Positions 7,624 to 22,005 of a stretch of DNA of 64,000 bases are shown here, one piece after another. The stretch's first letter is position 1. Each line of letters opens with the position of its first letter. Under the pieces are notes generated by a model. The model had not been told where the DNA came from. It saw nothing but the letters and a program-made list of their open reading frames with translations, and made no database searches. The translations under genes were made by a program, and so were the position numbers. This DNA is from a beta proteobacterium AAP65 (GTDB lineage Bacteria; Pseudomonadota; Gammaproteobacteria; Burkholderiales; Burkholderiaceae_C), in the NCBI GenBank assembly GCA_001295865.1, contig LJHW01000004.1, forward strand, positions 62,001-126,000, in the 5' to 3' direction.

Positions 7624-9078
7624 TCAGCTGGGCAGATCGGCCAGGCCGAACTTGGTGCCGGGCGTCCGGGTGGACGGCCCCAGCGAGCGGACGAGCGGGC
7701 CGATGGCAATCAGCGCCGCGAACAACAGGTAAAGCTCGAGGTGGTAGACGAAGCTGTAGCCCGTGACCGGGCTGACCAGCACCTCGCCAAAAGCGCCGTG
7801 CGTGGCCAGCGTGGACACGAGGTCGCGCACGCCGCCGCCCAAGGCGATGGCCAGGCCACCGGCCGTGGCCTGCACCGCGCCCCAGGCGCCCAGGGCGAGG
7901 CCCACGTGGTCGCGGTGTTCCAGGGACATGGCCGCGGTGAGCATGCCCACCGAGAACAGGCCGCCACCAAATCCGATGAGGCCGGTGCCGCTGCGGAAGA
8001 GCCAGGGCGCTTCGGCCGGGGCCGAGACGATCACCGCGGCAAATGCCGGCAGGCCCAGCACGAGGCCGAGCGCGGCCACGCGGTAGGGGTCGCCCCCGCG
8101 CGCCAGCCAGCGTGCGGCCAGCCCGAAAGCCAGCAGCGCGCCGCCGGCCATCACCGCGGTGAGCGAACTCGTGGCGCCGACGCTCAGGCCGAGGATCTCG
8201 CCGCCGTAGGGCTCGAGCACCACGTCCTGCATGGCGAAGGCGGCGGTGCCCAGGCCCACGGTGACGAGGAAACGGCGCGCCTTGGGCTGCGCGATGAAAC
8301 TCTGCCAGCGCGGGCCGAAGGCCGGGGCCGGTTCGGCGGCCGAGCGGCGGCGGTTGGGGTTGCGGGCTTCCTGCTTCCACACGGCGGCCACGCACAAGGC
8401 GGCCGTCACGACACCGGCGCCCTGCACCACCTGCACCAGGCGGGTGGCCGAGAAGTCGGCCAGCAGCAGCCCGAAGACCGTGCCGCCGCCGACCATGCCC
8501 ACCAGCAGCATCACGTACATCAGAGCCACCACGCGCGGGCGGGTTGCCTCGGTGGACAGGTCGGACGCCAGCGCCAGGCCGGCGGTCTGCGTGGTCTGCA
8601 ACCCGGCGCCCACGAGCAGGAAAGACAGCCCCGCCACGAGGTGCCCCACCCAGGCCAGGCCGAAGCGGCCTTCACCGGTGAGCAGCAGCAGCGCAAAAGG
8701 CAGCAGCGCCAGCCCGGCGAACTGCAGGAAGGCGCCAAGGCCGACGTAGGGCACACGCCGCCAGCCGATGGCCGAGGCGTAGACATCGCTGCGGTGGCCG
8801 ATGAGCGCTCGGAAGGGCGCGGCGATGATGGGCAGCGCCACCATCAGCGCCACCAGCCACGCGGCCACGCCCAGCTCGACGATCATCACGCGGTTCAACG
8901 TGCCCACCATCAGCGCCGTGGCCATGCCCACGCTCACCTGGAAGAGGCCCAGGCGCAGCAGGCGCGGCAGCGGCAGGTCGGCGGTGGCGGCGTCGGCAAA
9001 AGGCAGGAAACGCGGGCCCAGGCGCTTCCACTTGAGCGCGAGCTTCGACGGGGCCTTGCCGACGCGGGGGGTGTTCAT
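7624..9078 (-). CDS. lhaA: LhaA/PucC-family light-harvesting assembly transporter
   Basis: A 484-residue, 12-helix protein of the PucC/LhaA branch of the major facilitator superfamily. It has the usual position next to puhA. LhaA is needed for LH1 assembly and may deliver bacteriochlorophyll; the mechanism is inferred from mutants in other bacteria. Recognisable parts are GTLNRVMIVELGVAAW, APFRALIGHRSD and ALASDLSTEATRPRVVALMYVM. The ATG at 9078 shares its bases with the bchM stop codon (TGATG). A second paralogue lies at 22002. Confidence 0.9.
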   Translation of the reverse strand: MNTPRVGKAPSKLALKWKRLGPRFLPFADAATADLPLPRLLRLGLFQVSVGMATALMVGTLNRVMIVELGVAAWLVALMVALPIIAAPFRALIGHRSDVYASAIGWRRVPYVGLGAFLQFAGLALLPFALLLLTGEGRFGLAWVGHLVAGLSFLLVGAGLQTTQTAGLALASDLSTEATRPRVVALMYVMLLVGMVGGGTVFGLLLADFSATRLVQVVQGAGVVTAALCVAAVWKQEARNPNRRRSAAEPAPAFGPRWQSFIAQPKARRFLVTVGLGTAAFAMQDVVLEPYGGEILGLSVGATSSLTAVMAGGALLAFGLAARWLARGGDPYRVAALGLVLGLPAFAAVIVSAPAEAPWLFRSGTGLIGFGGGLFSVGMLTAAMSLEHRDHVGLALGAWGAVQATAGGLAIALGGGVRDLVSTLATHGAFGEVLVSPVTGYSFVYHLELYLLFAALIAIGPLVRSLGPSTRTPGTKFGLADLPS

Positions 9079-9782
9079 CAACCGCGCACCAGTTCCAGGG
9101 CTTGCGAGGTGTAAAAACCGCTGCTGATGCGCTGCGTGCGGGCCGGCTTGAACTGCGGCACACCGCGGTTCAGCCGGGTGCGCAGCGACTTCTCGGCCAC
9201 CGGCTCGATCCACGGCGCGCGGTTGCCACGCGGGAAAAGCCGGCCCACCGCGCGCATGGCGGCCAGCGCCGGGTTGCGCGGCGCGAAGGTGAAGAGCATC
9301 GAGTGGCGGGTGCGCTGCGACCAGGCTTCGATCACACGCACCATGTCGGCTTCGTCGTAGTGGATGAGCGAGTCCATCGCCACCACGTGATCGAAGCCGC
9401 CGAGCTGCGGGTCGAGCATGTCGCCGCTGCGGAACTCGATGCGGCCGGCCACCGGGTGCGCAGCCAGCAGCGTGTTCATGCGCTCCCGTGCCACGTTCAC
9501 GAGGGCCGGCGACAGATCGATGGCCACCACCTCGGCACCGCGTGCAGCCGCTTCCAGCGCCAGCGCGCCGGTGCCGCAGCCGGCGTCGAGCACCCGCGCG
9601 CCGCGCAGGTCTTGCGGCAGGCAGCCCATCAGCGTGCTGCGCATGCGGTCGCGGCCCGCGCGCACGGTGGCGCGGATGCGGCCCACCGGTGCGTTGCTGG
9701 TCAATTGCTCCCACGCTTTGAGCGCGGTGCGGTCGAAGTAGTCTTCGATCTCGCCGCGGCGGGCTTCGTAGCTGGCGTCCAT
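9078..9782 (-). CDS. bchM: Mg-protoporphyrin IX O-methyltransferase
   Basis: Transfers a methyl group from S-adenosylmethionine to Mg-protoporphyrin IX, giving the AcsF substrate. I use ATG 9782 (MDASYEARRGEIEDYF, 234 residues), preceded by GAGGCG; a TTG five codons upstream overlaps bchL and is less likely. The SAM-binding glycine motif VLDAGCGTGAL is at residues 64-74. The C-terminal region SSGFYTSQALELVRG is typical of BchM. It lies 11 nt after bchL and overlaps lhaA by 1 nt. Confidence 0.95.
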   Translation of the reverse strand: MDASYEARRGEIEDYFDRTALKAWEQLTSNAPVGRIRATVRAGRDRMRSTLMGCLPQDLRGARVLDAGCGTGALALEAAARGAEVVAIDLSPALVNVARERMNTLLAAHPVAGRIEFRSGDMLDPQLGGFDHVVAMDSLIHYDEADMVRVIEAWSQRTRHSMLFTFAPRNPALAAMRAVGRLFPRGNRAPWIEPVAEKSLRTRLNRGVPQFKPARTQRISSGFYTSQALELVRG

Positions 9783-9793
9783 GTTCGTGCGCC

Positions 9794-14626
<4,833 letters not shown>

Positions 14627-14652
<26 letters not shown>

Positions 14653-16279
14653 CGTAGAGGGTCTCAACGGTGATCTGCGCCAAGCCACGTTGGCCGGCAT
14701 AGGCCTCGGTGTTGCGCTTCGCCTTGCCGCGCACGAAAAAGGGAATCTTCTTGAGCTCCTTTTCGGCGTCGGCGGTCCAGGGCGCCGGGCCGCTGGCGGT
14801 GACGGTCTGGGCCGCGGCTGCGTGGGCCGGCTGGGCCACCATCACCTCGGGTTCGGCAAGGGCCACGTCGGCTTCGGCGCCGGTTTCGGCCACCTCGGGC
14901 CGGCGTGCCGCCGAGCCCAGGTGCGAAGGCGCCGCGCCATCGTGGAACTCGAAGTCACCGCGGAACATGTGCAGCAGGTGTTCTTCCAGGCCCATCATCA
15001 GCGGGTGCACCCAAGCGTCGAACATCACGTTCGCGCCTTCAAAACCCATCTGGGGCGCGTGGCGCGCCGGGAAGTCCTGCACGTGCATCGGGGCGCTGAT
15101 CACCGCGCAGGGCACGCCCAGGCGCTTGGCGATGTGGCGTTCCATCTGCGTGCCCAGCACCAGCTCGGGGTGCAGCTCGGCGACGCGGTCTTCCACTTCG
15201 AGGTAGTCGTCGGTGATGAGCGCTTCGCAGCCGTAGAGCTTGGCGGCGTCACGCACATCGCGGGAGAATTCGCGGCTGTAGGTGCCCAGGCCCACCACTT
15301 CGAAGCCCAGTTCTTTCGCGGCGATGCGCGCGGCGGCGATCACGTGCGTGGCGTCACCGAAGATGAAGACACGTTTGCCGGTGAGGTAGGTGGAATCCAC
15401 CGACTTCGAATACCAGGGCGAGCGTGCGCGCGGGTCGTTGAGCAGCGGCGCGGCGTCGGCACCGCTGAGTGCCGCCACTTCTTTGATGAAGTCGCGCGTG
15501 GCACCCACGCCGATGGGCACGGTTTTCACCACGGCCTGGCCGAAGTTGCGCAGCAGCCACTGTGCGGCCTGCATCGCCACCTCGGGATACATCACCACGT
15601 TGAAGTCGGCTTCGCCCAGGCGCGTCAGGTCGTGCGGCGTGGCGTCCAGCGGGGCCACGACGTTGATCTCCACGTCCAGCCGGCGCAGCAGTTCCAGCAC
15701 TTCACGCAGGTCGTCCTTGTGGCGGAAGCCCAGGGCCGTGGGGCCCAGCACGTTGCAGCGGATCTTCTGGCCGGCGGCGCGTTCGCGCTTCGTGCCCGTG
15801 GATGTGTTGAGCGCGCCTTCGGCGCGCGTGGGCACGTGCGGCGTGCACAGCGCGCGCACGAGTTGGTAGAAGGTTTCCGAGGCGCCCCAGTTTTCCTTGC
15901 GCTGGTAGGCCGGCAGTTCCAGCGGCACCACGGGCACGGGCAGGTTCAGCGCGGCGGCCAGGCCGCCCGGGTCGTCCTGGATCAGCTCGGCCGTGCACGA
16001 AGCGCCGACGATCATAGCCTGCGGCTTGAACCGCTCGTAGGCCGTGCGGGCGGCGTTCTTGAAGAGCTCGGCGGTGTCGCCGCCCAGGTCACGCGCCTGG
16101 AAGGTGGTGTAGGTGACGGGCGGGCGCGCGTCGCGCCGCTCGATCATCGTGAACAGCAGGTCGGCGTAGGTGTCGCCCTGAGGCGCGTGCAGCACGTAGT
16201 GCAGGCCCTTCATGGCCGTGGCGATGCGCATCGCGCCGATGTGCGGCGGGCCTTCGTAGGTCCAGAGCGTCAACTGCAT
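14627..16279 (-). CDS. bchB: Light-independent protochlorophyllide reductase subunit B
   Basis: BchB forms the NB catalytic heterotetramer with BchN and reduces ring D of protochlorophyllide in the dark. The 550-residue sequence starts [20 protein letters not shown], the conserved BchB N-terminus. [15 protein letters not shown] and the C-terminal [16 protein letters not shown] helical domain are also clear. AAGGA precedes the ATG. It follows bchN by 16 nt and its end overlaps bchH. The region around residues 440-490 (before the C-terminal domain) is Ala-rich and longer than usual. Confidence 0.97.
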
Positions 16280-16295
16280 GGTGCTCGTCGTTCCT

Positions 16296-18157
<1,862 letters not shown>

Positions 18158-18164
18158 GAAGCGG

Positions 18165-18193
18165 AGCCTAGGGGCTGGTTTGGCAACTGTCAA
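18165..18193 (-). promoter_or_regulatory. Predicted promoter of bchF superoperon
   Basis: On the minus strand TTGACA (18188-18193), a perfect -35, is 17 nt from TAGGCT (18165-18170). Initiation would fall around 18157-18159, at the bchF start codon. The -35 is part of a PpsR-type box. Confidence 0.5.
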
Positions 18194-18221
18194 TTCAGAT
18201 AGACGTAAATCGCAGTTGACA
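18188..18221. promoter_or_regulatory. Tandem PpsR-type boxes between bchF and ppaA
   Basis: Read on the minus strand, TGT-N12-ACG (18221-18204) is followed by CGT-N12-ACA (18205-18188), the two sharing their middle ACGT. Each outer half is a perfect TGTCAA/TTGACA arm, and each inner half has one mismatch to TGT-N12-ACA. The outer arms are also the -35 elements of two divergent promoters, so occupation would block both. Confidence 0.6.
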
Positions 18222-18244
18222 CTCAAAACCCAGCCCCGCATGAT
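18216..18244 (+). promoter_or_regulatory. Predicted promoter of ppaA
   Basis: TTGACA (18216-18221) and CATGAT (18239-18244) are spaced 17 nt apart on the plus strand. The start would be near 18251, leaving ~300 nt of leader before the ppaA ATG. Confidence 0.45.
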
Positions 18245-18250
18245 TTCTGC

Positions 18251-18549
18251 CACGCCGCCCGAGCCCCCACACGGCGGTACCCCAGCGCCCCTGTCAGGGT
18301 CCGGCGCGACCCTCTCGGTGGAAACACCAAGAGGGAAGAATGTTTTGACGACCAGCCGGTCGCGGTTTACAACCCCCAGCGACGTGAGACACCAACAAGA
18401 TCCCCACGAGCCGTTGAAGTTGGACGAGCACCTGCCCTCCGCGCCCCTACCGGCCTCGTGCCGCGGTCGGGGTGCGTTCGCAGGGGCCGTGCTACCTTTC
18501 CTGTGCCGGCCGCCCCGCGCTGTATGGGCCGCCGCGCCTGGAGGTTGTG
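18251..18549 (+). other. Long structured 5' leader of ppaA, no gene
   Basis: I see no convincing protein here. The first 130 nt can fold into four successive hairpins: CCGCC/GGCGG (18255-18259 with 18273-18277); GCGCC/GGCGC (18285-18289 with 18303-18307) with an inner CCT/AGG; a CCCTCT/AGAGGG stem capped by GGTG-GAAA-CACC, a GNRA-type tetraloop (18310-18335); and GTCGCGGTT pairing with AACC and GCGAC (18359-18383). A frame open from 18240 has atypical composition and ends past the ppaA start. It does not contain the conserved cobalamin-riboswitch boxes. Confidence 0.45.
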
Positions 18550-19446
18550 ATGCAAGGTGATCCCACACGAGGCCAGGCCTCGCCCGAGGGCGAAAACAGG
18601 GAACATCAATGGGCCAACGAGGAGCGCCCCTCCTCCTGGCCCAATGTGCCCGACGCCGATGCCGCCAAGCACCGCCTGGCGCGGCTGGCGCGCACCATCG
18701 AAGCCGACGTCATCCCGCGCCTCGTGCAGGCCCACCGTCCTGGCGCCGCCAACCCCCACCCCGGTTCGGTGCTGCCCCACCCCGCCGACATCGAGAACCT
18801 GCTGCAGCAGATCCTGCGCGGCGGCGAAACCGAAACGCTGGCCCTCATCGACGGCCTGCGTGAACGCGGTGTTTCGGTCGAGTCGCTCTACCTCGACATC
18901 TTCGGCCCCGTCGCGCGACGGCTGGGCGAGATGTGGGAGAACGACAGTTGTGACTTCAGCACCGTCACCGTGGCGCTCGGCCGGCTGCAGCGCCTGTTGC
19001 GCGAACTGAGCCCGGCTTTCGGCACCGAGATCGAACACCCGGCCAACGGCCGGCGCGCGCTGTTCGTGCAGCCGCGCGACGAGCAGCACAGCTTCGGGCT
19101 GTCGATGGTGGCGGAGTTTTTCCGCCGCGACGGCTGGGACGTCATCGGTGGCATCGGCGGTGCGGTCACCAGCCCCGTGGCCATGGTGCGCGACGAGTGG
19201 ATCGACATCATCGGTTTTTCGGTCGGCAGCGACAGCCGCCTGCCCTGGCTGCAGGAAACCATCGTCGCCGTGCGCGCCGCCTCGCGCAACGCGGCCCTGG
19301 CCGTGCTGGTAGGCGGCCCGCCCTTCGTGGCGCGCCCCGAAGTGGCCGTGGCGGTGGGTGCCGACGGCACCGCCAGCAACGGCAAGGAAGCGCCGCTGGT
19401 CGCAGAGCGGCTGCTCAGCACGGGCAGGCTGAGAAAAAATAAGTGA
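18550..19446 (+). CDS. ppaA: AerR/PpaA-type B12-binding regulator of photosynthesis genes
   Basis: A member of the AerR/PpaA family, cobalamin-binding light/redox antirepressors that act on PpsR/CrtJ. I chose ATG 18550 because GGAGG lies 6 nt upstream; it gives 298 residues. An N-terminal helical region with LGEMWENDSCDFSTV (126-139) resembles the B12-capping bundle of CarH. It is followed by a Rossmann-type B12 domain with the cobalamin ligand motif E-x-H-x-x-G as EQHSFG (178-183, His180). The SVGSDSRLPWL and LVGGPPF stretches match the rest of the fold. It lies between the divergent promoter region and ppsR, its presumed partner. Confidence 0.88.
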   Translation: MQGDPTRGQASPEGENREHQWANEERPSSWPNVPDADAAKHRLARLARTIEADVIPRLVQAHRPGAANPHPGSVLPHPADIENLLQQILRGGETETLALIDGLRERGVSVESLYLDIFGPVARRLGEMWENDSCDFSTVTVALGRLQRLLRELSPAFGTEIEHPANGRRALFVQPRDEQHSFGLSMVAEFFRRDGWDVIGGIGGAVTSPVAMVRDEWIDIIGFSVGSDSRLPWLQETIVAVRAASRNAALAVLVGGPPFVARPEVAVAVGADGTASNGKEAPLVAERLLSTGRLRKNK

Positions 19447-19461
19447 CCGTACAGTCTGTGC

Positions 19462-19479
19462 TGTAAGTACTGACTGACA
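19462..19479. promoter_or_regulatory. PpsR box in front of ppsR
   Basis: TGTAAGTACTGACTGACA is a perfect TGT-N12-ACA site in the 71-nt gap between ppaA and ppsR, which suggests autoregulation. It overlaps an inverted repeat TACAG-N6-CTGTA (19450-19465). Confidence 0.7.
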
Positions 19480-19517
19480 ATACCCTCTGTCAACTACCTC
19501 ACCAGCGGCCCCAGCCC

Positions 19518-20984
19518 ATGCCTCGAAACACCGGCGAGCAGCACGCTCTCGGCGCCCTTGACGCCCAGAGCGCGGCACGGCTTGTCCAGGCCTCGAGCGA
19601 CGTGGCCCTGGTGCTCGACCACGAAGGCACCATCCTCGACGTCGTGACCCAGGTCGACGACGTGGCCACCCAGCAGCTGCGCGCCTGGCGTGGCAAGCCC
19701 TGGGTGCAGACCGTTTCGCCCGACAGCCGCCAGAAGGTGGAGGCCATGCTGCGCGACGCGCAGGCCGCCGCCGATGCCGACATCGGCCGCTGGCGCCAGG
19801 TGAACCACCCCATCGCCGACGGCGACGAACTGCCGCTGCTGTACTCGGCCGTGCGCCTGGGCGACGGTGAACGCGGCGGCAAGGGCCGCATCGTGGCCTT
19901 TGCGCGCGACCTGCGCGCCACCGTGGCGCTGCAGCGCCGCCTCATCGACACCCAACAGGCCATGGAGCGCGACTACTGGCGCTCGCGCGAGGCCGAAACA
20001 CGCTACCGGCATCTGCTGGAGACCTCTTCCGAAGCGGTGCTGATCGTCGACGGCAGCACGCAGAAGGTGCTGGAAGCCAACCCCGCGGCACGCACCCTGT
20101 GCGGCAGCACCCGCGCCAAGCTCGTTGGCGCTGGCTTGCCAGCGCTCTTCGATGCCGCGCACGGTGAACGCCTGCAAGACCTGCTGGCTGCGGCACGTTC
20201 GGTGGGCAAAAAGGATGCGGTGCGTGCGCGCCTGCTCGACGCGCAGTCGGAAGTCGCCGTCTCGGCCTCGGTGTTCCGCCAGGAAGATGCCGTGCTGGTG
20301 CTGGTTCGCCTGGCCCCGGTGCAGGCCACGGCCGCCGTGGGCAAGTCGGCCAGCCGGCGTGTTCTGCCTGCCGGCGCCCCGAGCTGGGAAGTGACGCTGG
20401 CTGCCTTCGTGCAGAACTCGCCCGACGGGCTGGTGTTCTGCGACGAAACCGGGCGCGTGCTGAGCGCGAACCGCGCTTTCCTGACACTGGCCGAGCTGAG
20501 CACCGAAGACCAGGCCCGCGGCCAGGCACTCGACCGCTGGCTGGGCCGCACCGGCGTTGAACTCGGCGTGCTGATCACCAACCTGCGCCAGCGCGGCAGC
20601 GTGGGGCGCTTTGTCACCGCGCTGCGCGGCGAGTACGGCACCGAAGTCGAGGTCGAGATCTCGGCCGCGCAGCTCGCACCCGACACCGAAACCGTGCTGG
20701 CCTTTGCCATCCGCGACATCGAACGCCGCATCAAGCCCGAGCCCGAAAGCAGCCGCGCGATGACACGTTCGGTCAGCGAACTCACCGAACTGGTGGGCCG
20801 GACGCCGCTGAAAGACATCGTCAGCGAGACCACCGACCTCATCGAGCAGCTCTGCATCGAGACCGCGCTGCAGATGTCCAACGACAACCGCGCCTCCGCG
20901 GCGCTGCTGCTGGGCCTGTCGCGCCAGAGCCTCTACGTGAAGCTGCGGCGTTACGGCCTGGGCAGCCTGGGCGGCGAAGAGTAA
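19518..20984 (+). CDS. ppsR: Photosynthesis gene transcription regulator PpsR (CrtJ)
   Basis: The aerobic repressor (and in Rubrivivax also activator) of bch, crt and puc genes. The 488 residues comprise an N-terminal domain (~20-145), a Q-linker helix with DTQQAMERDYWRSR (144-157), two PAS domains (~165-265 and ~290-400) and a Fis-type HTH at the C-terminus. The recognition helix is SRQSLYVKLRR (468-478). Cys446 (EQLCIETAL) lies in the HTH, where the redox-active cysteine of PpsR/CrtJ is found. Other cysteines are 195 and 308. No clear Shine-Dalgarno sequence precedes the ATG. Confidence 0.95.
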   Translation: MPRNTGEQHALGALDAQSAARLVQASSDVALVLDHEGTILDVVTQVDDVATQQLRAWRGKPWVQTVSPDSRQKVEAMLRDAQAAADADIGRWRQVNHPIADGDELPLLYSAVRLGDGERGGKGRIVAFARDLRATVALQRRLIDTQQAMERDYWRSREAETRYRHLLETSSEAVLIVDGSTQKVLEANPAARTLCGSTRAKLVGAGLPALFDAAHGERLQDLLAAARSVGKKDAVRARLLDAQSEVAVSASVFRQEDAVLVLVRLAPVQATAAVGKSASRRVLPAGAPSWEVTLAAFVQNSPDGLVFCDETGRVLSANRAFLTLAELSTEDQARGQALDRWLGRTGVELGVLITNLRQRGSVGRFVTALRGEYGTEVEVEISAAQLAPDTETVLAFAIRDIERRIKPEPESSRAMTRSVSELTELVGRTPLKDIVSETTDLIEQLCIETALQMSNDNRASAALLLGLSRQSLYVKLRRYGLGSLGGEE

Positions 20985-21008
20985 ACAGCGGGCGTCTGCC
21001 GACGCGGC

Positions 21009-21026
21009 TGTCCAGCGCCGCTGACA
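21009..21026. promoter_or_regulatory. PpsR box upstream of bchG
   Basis: TGTCCAGCGCCGCTGACA is TGT-N12-ACA. It is the distal of two boxes in the ppsR-bchG gap. Confidence 0.65.
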
Positions 21027-21043
21027 CCTGCAAGCAGAACAGG

Positions 21044-21061
21044 TGTAAACATAGATTGACG
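21044..21061. promoter_or_regulatory. Second, near-consensus PpsR box upstream of bchG
   Basis: TGTAAACATAGATTGACG is TGT-N12-ACG, one base off consensus. Its right arm supplies the TTGACG -35 of the predicted bchG promoter. The ACACCTG/CAGGTGT inverted repeat (21024-21030 with 21040-21046) bridges the two boxes. Confidence 0.5.
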
Positions 21062-21084
21062 CGAAGGAGTGTCAAGCGCAAGAT
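21056..21084 (+). promoter_or_regulatory. Predicted bchG promoter
   Basis: TTGACG (21056-21061), a 17-nt spacer and CAAGAT (21079-21084, poor match). Initiation would fall near 21091, the bchG start codon itself, so if real the message is leaderless and the AAGGAG at 21063-21068 is not transcribed. Confidence 0.3.
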
Positions 21085-21090
21085 GCGCTC

Positions 21091-22005
21091 ATGAGCTCCA
21101 CGGCCCACGCCGCCCCCGCGACCCTGCCAGCGCCTTCGGCCATTGCCGAACTGCTCAAGCCCGTCACCTGGTTCCCGCCCATGTGGGCCTTCAGCTGCGG
21201 CGTCATCGCCTCTGGCGTGCCGCTGGCCGGGCACTGGATGCTCATCACCGTGGGCGTGCTGCTCAGTGGCCCGCTGGTCTGCGCCACCAGCCAGGCCGTG
21301 AACGATTGGTTCGACCGCCACGTCGACGCCATCAACGAACCGCACCGCCCCATCCCTTCGGGCCGCATGCCGGGGCGCTGGGGCCTGTACGTGGCCGTCA
21401 TCTGGACACTGCTGTCGCTGGCCGTGGCCACGCTGCTCGGGCCCTGGGGCTTTGGCGCGGCCGTGGTCGGGCTGCTGTTGGCCTGGGCTTACAGCGCCCC
21501 GCCGCTGCGCCTGAAGCGCAACGGCTGGTGGGGCTGCCTGGCCTGCGGCATCTGCTACGAAGGCCTGGCCTGGGTGACCGGGGGTGTGGTGATGGCCGGC
21601 GGCGCGGCGCCCGCGGCCGCCTCGCTGCTGCTGGCCGCGCTCTACAGCGGCGGGGCCCACGGCATCATGACGCTGAACGATTTCAAGGCCATCGAGGGCG
21701 ACCGCCAGATGGGCATAGGCTCGCTGCCGGTGCGCCTGGGGGTGCAAGGCGCGGCCCGCGTGGCCTGCCTCTTCATGGCGCTGCCGCAGGTCGTCGTGAT
21801 CGGCCTTCTGCTGCACTGGGGCCAGCCGCTGCACGCGGCCGCCGTGGCCGCGCTGCTGGTGGGCCAGGGCCTGATGATGCGGCGCTTCCTGCGCGACCCG
21901 GTGCGGCAGGCTCTCTGGTACAGCGGCTTCGGCGTGCCGCTCTTCGTCAGCGGCATGATGGTCAGCGCCTTCGCCTTGCGCGGCCTGGCCGGAGCAGCGG
22001 CATGA
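21091..22005 (+). CDS. bchG: Bacteriochlorophyll synthase
   Basis: Esterifies bacteriochlorophyllide a with geranylgeraniol or phytol. It has 304 residues and about eight or nine membrane helices, of the UbiA prenyltransferase superfamily. The Asp-rich motif NDWFDRHVDAINEPHRPIPSG begins at residue 71 (Asp72, Asp75, Asp79), and a second block ITLNDFK-like (GIMTLNDFKAIEGDR) lies later. The ATG at 21091 is the only start in frame because a TAG lies at 21052. A tiny frame ATG-CGC-TCA-TGA (21083-21094) overlaps this start. Its stop overlaps the next gene (ATGA). Confidence 0.95.
   Translation: MSSTAHAAPATLPAPSAIAELLKPVTWFPPMWAFSCGVIASGVPLAGHWMLITVGVLLSGPLVCATSQAVNDWFDRHVDAINEPHRPIPSGRMPGRWGLYVAVIWTLLSLAVATLLGPWGFGAAVVGLLLAWAYSAPPLRLKRNGWWGCLACGICYEGLAWVTGGVVMAGGAAPAAASLLLAALYSGGAHGIMTLNDFKAIEGDRQMGIGSLPVRLGVQGAARVACLFMALPQVVVIGLLLHWGQPLHAAAVAALLVGQGLMMRRFLRDPVRQALWYSGFGVPLFVSGMMVSAFALRGLAGAAA

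Noticed and set aside
7602-7709. N-terminal extension of puhA by 36 residues
   Set aside because: It overlaps lhaA and has no ribosome site. ATG 7601 has AGGAG and gives the standard H-subunit beginning.
18240-18549. Cobalamin riboswitch in front of ppaA
   Set aside because: The gene context suggested it, but the conserved boxes of the class are not there. I keep it only as a structured leader.
18240-18560. Protein gene in the bchF-ppaA gap (plus strand)
   Set aside because: The frame is open, but it has no ribosome site, an odd Pro/Arg-rich composition, and runs through the ppaA ribosome site.
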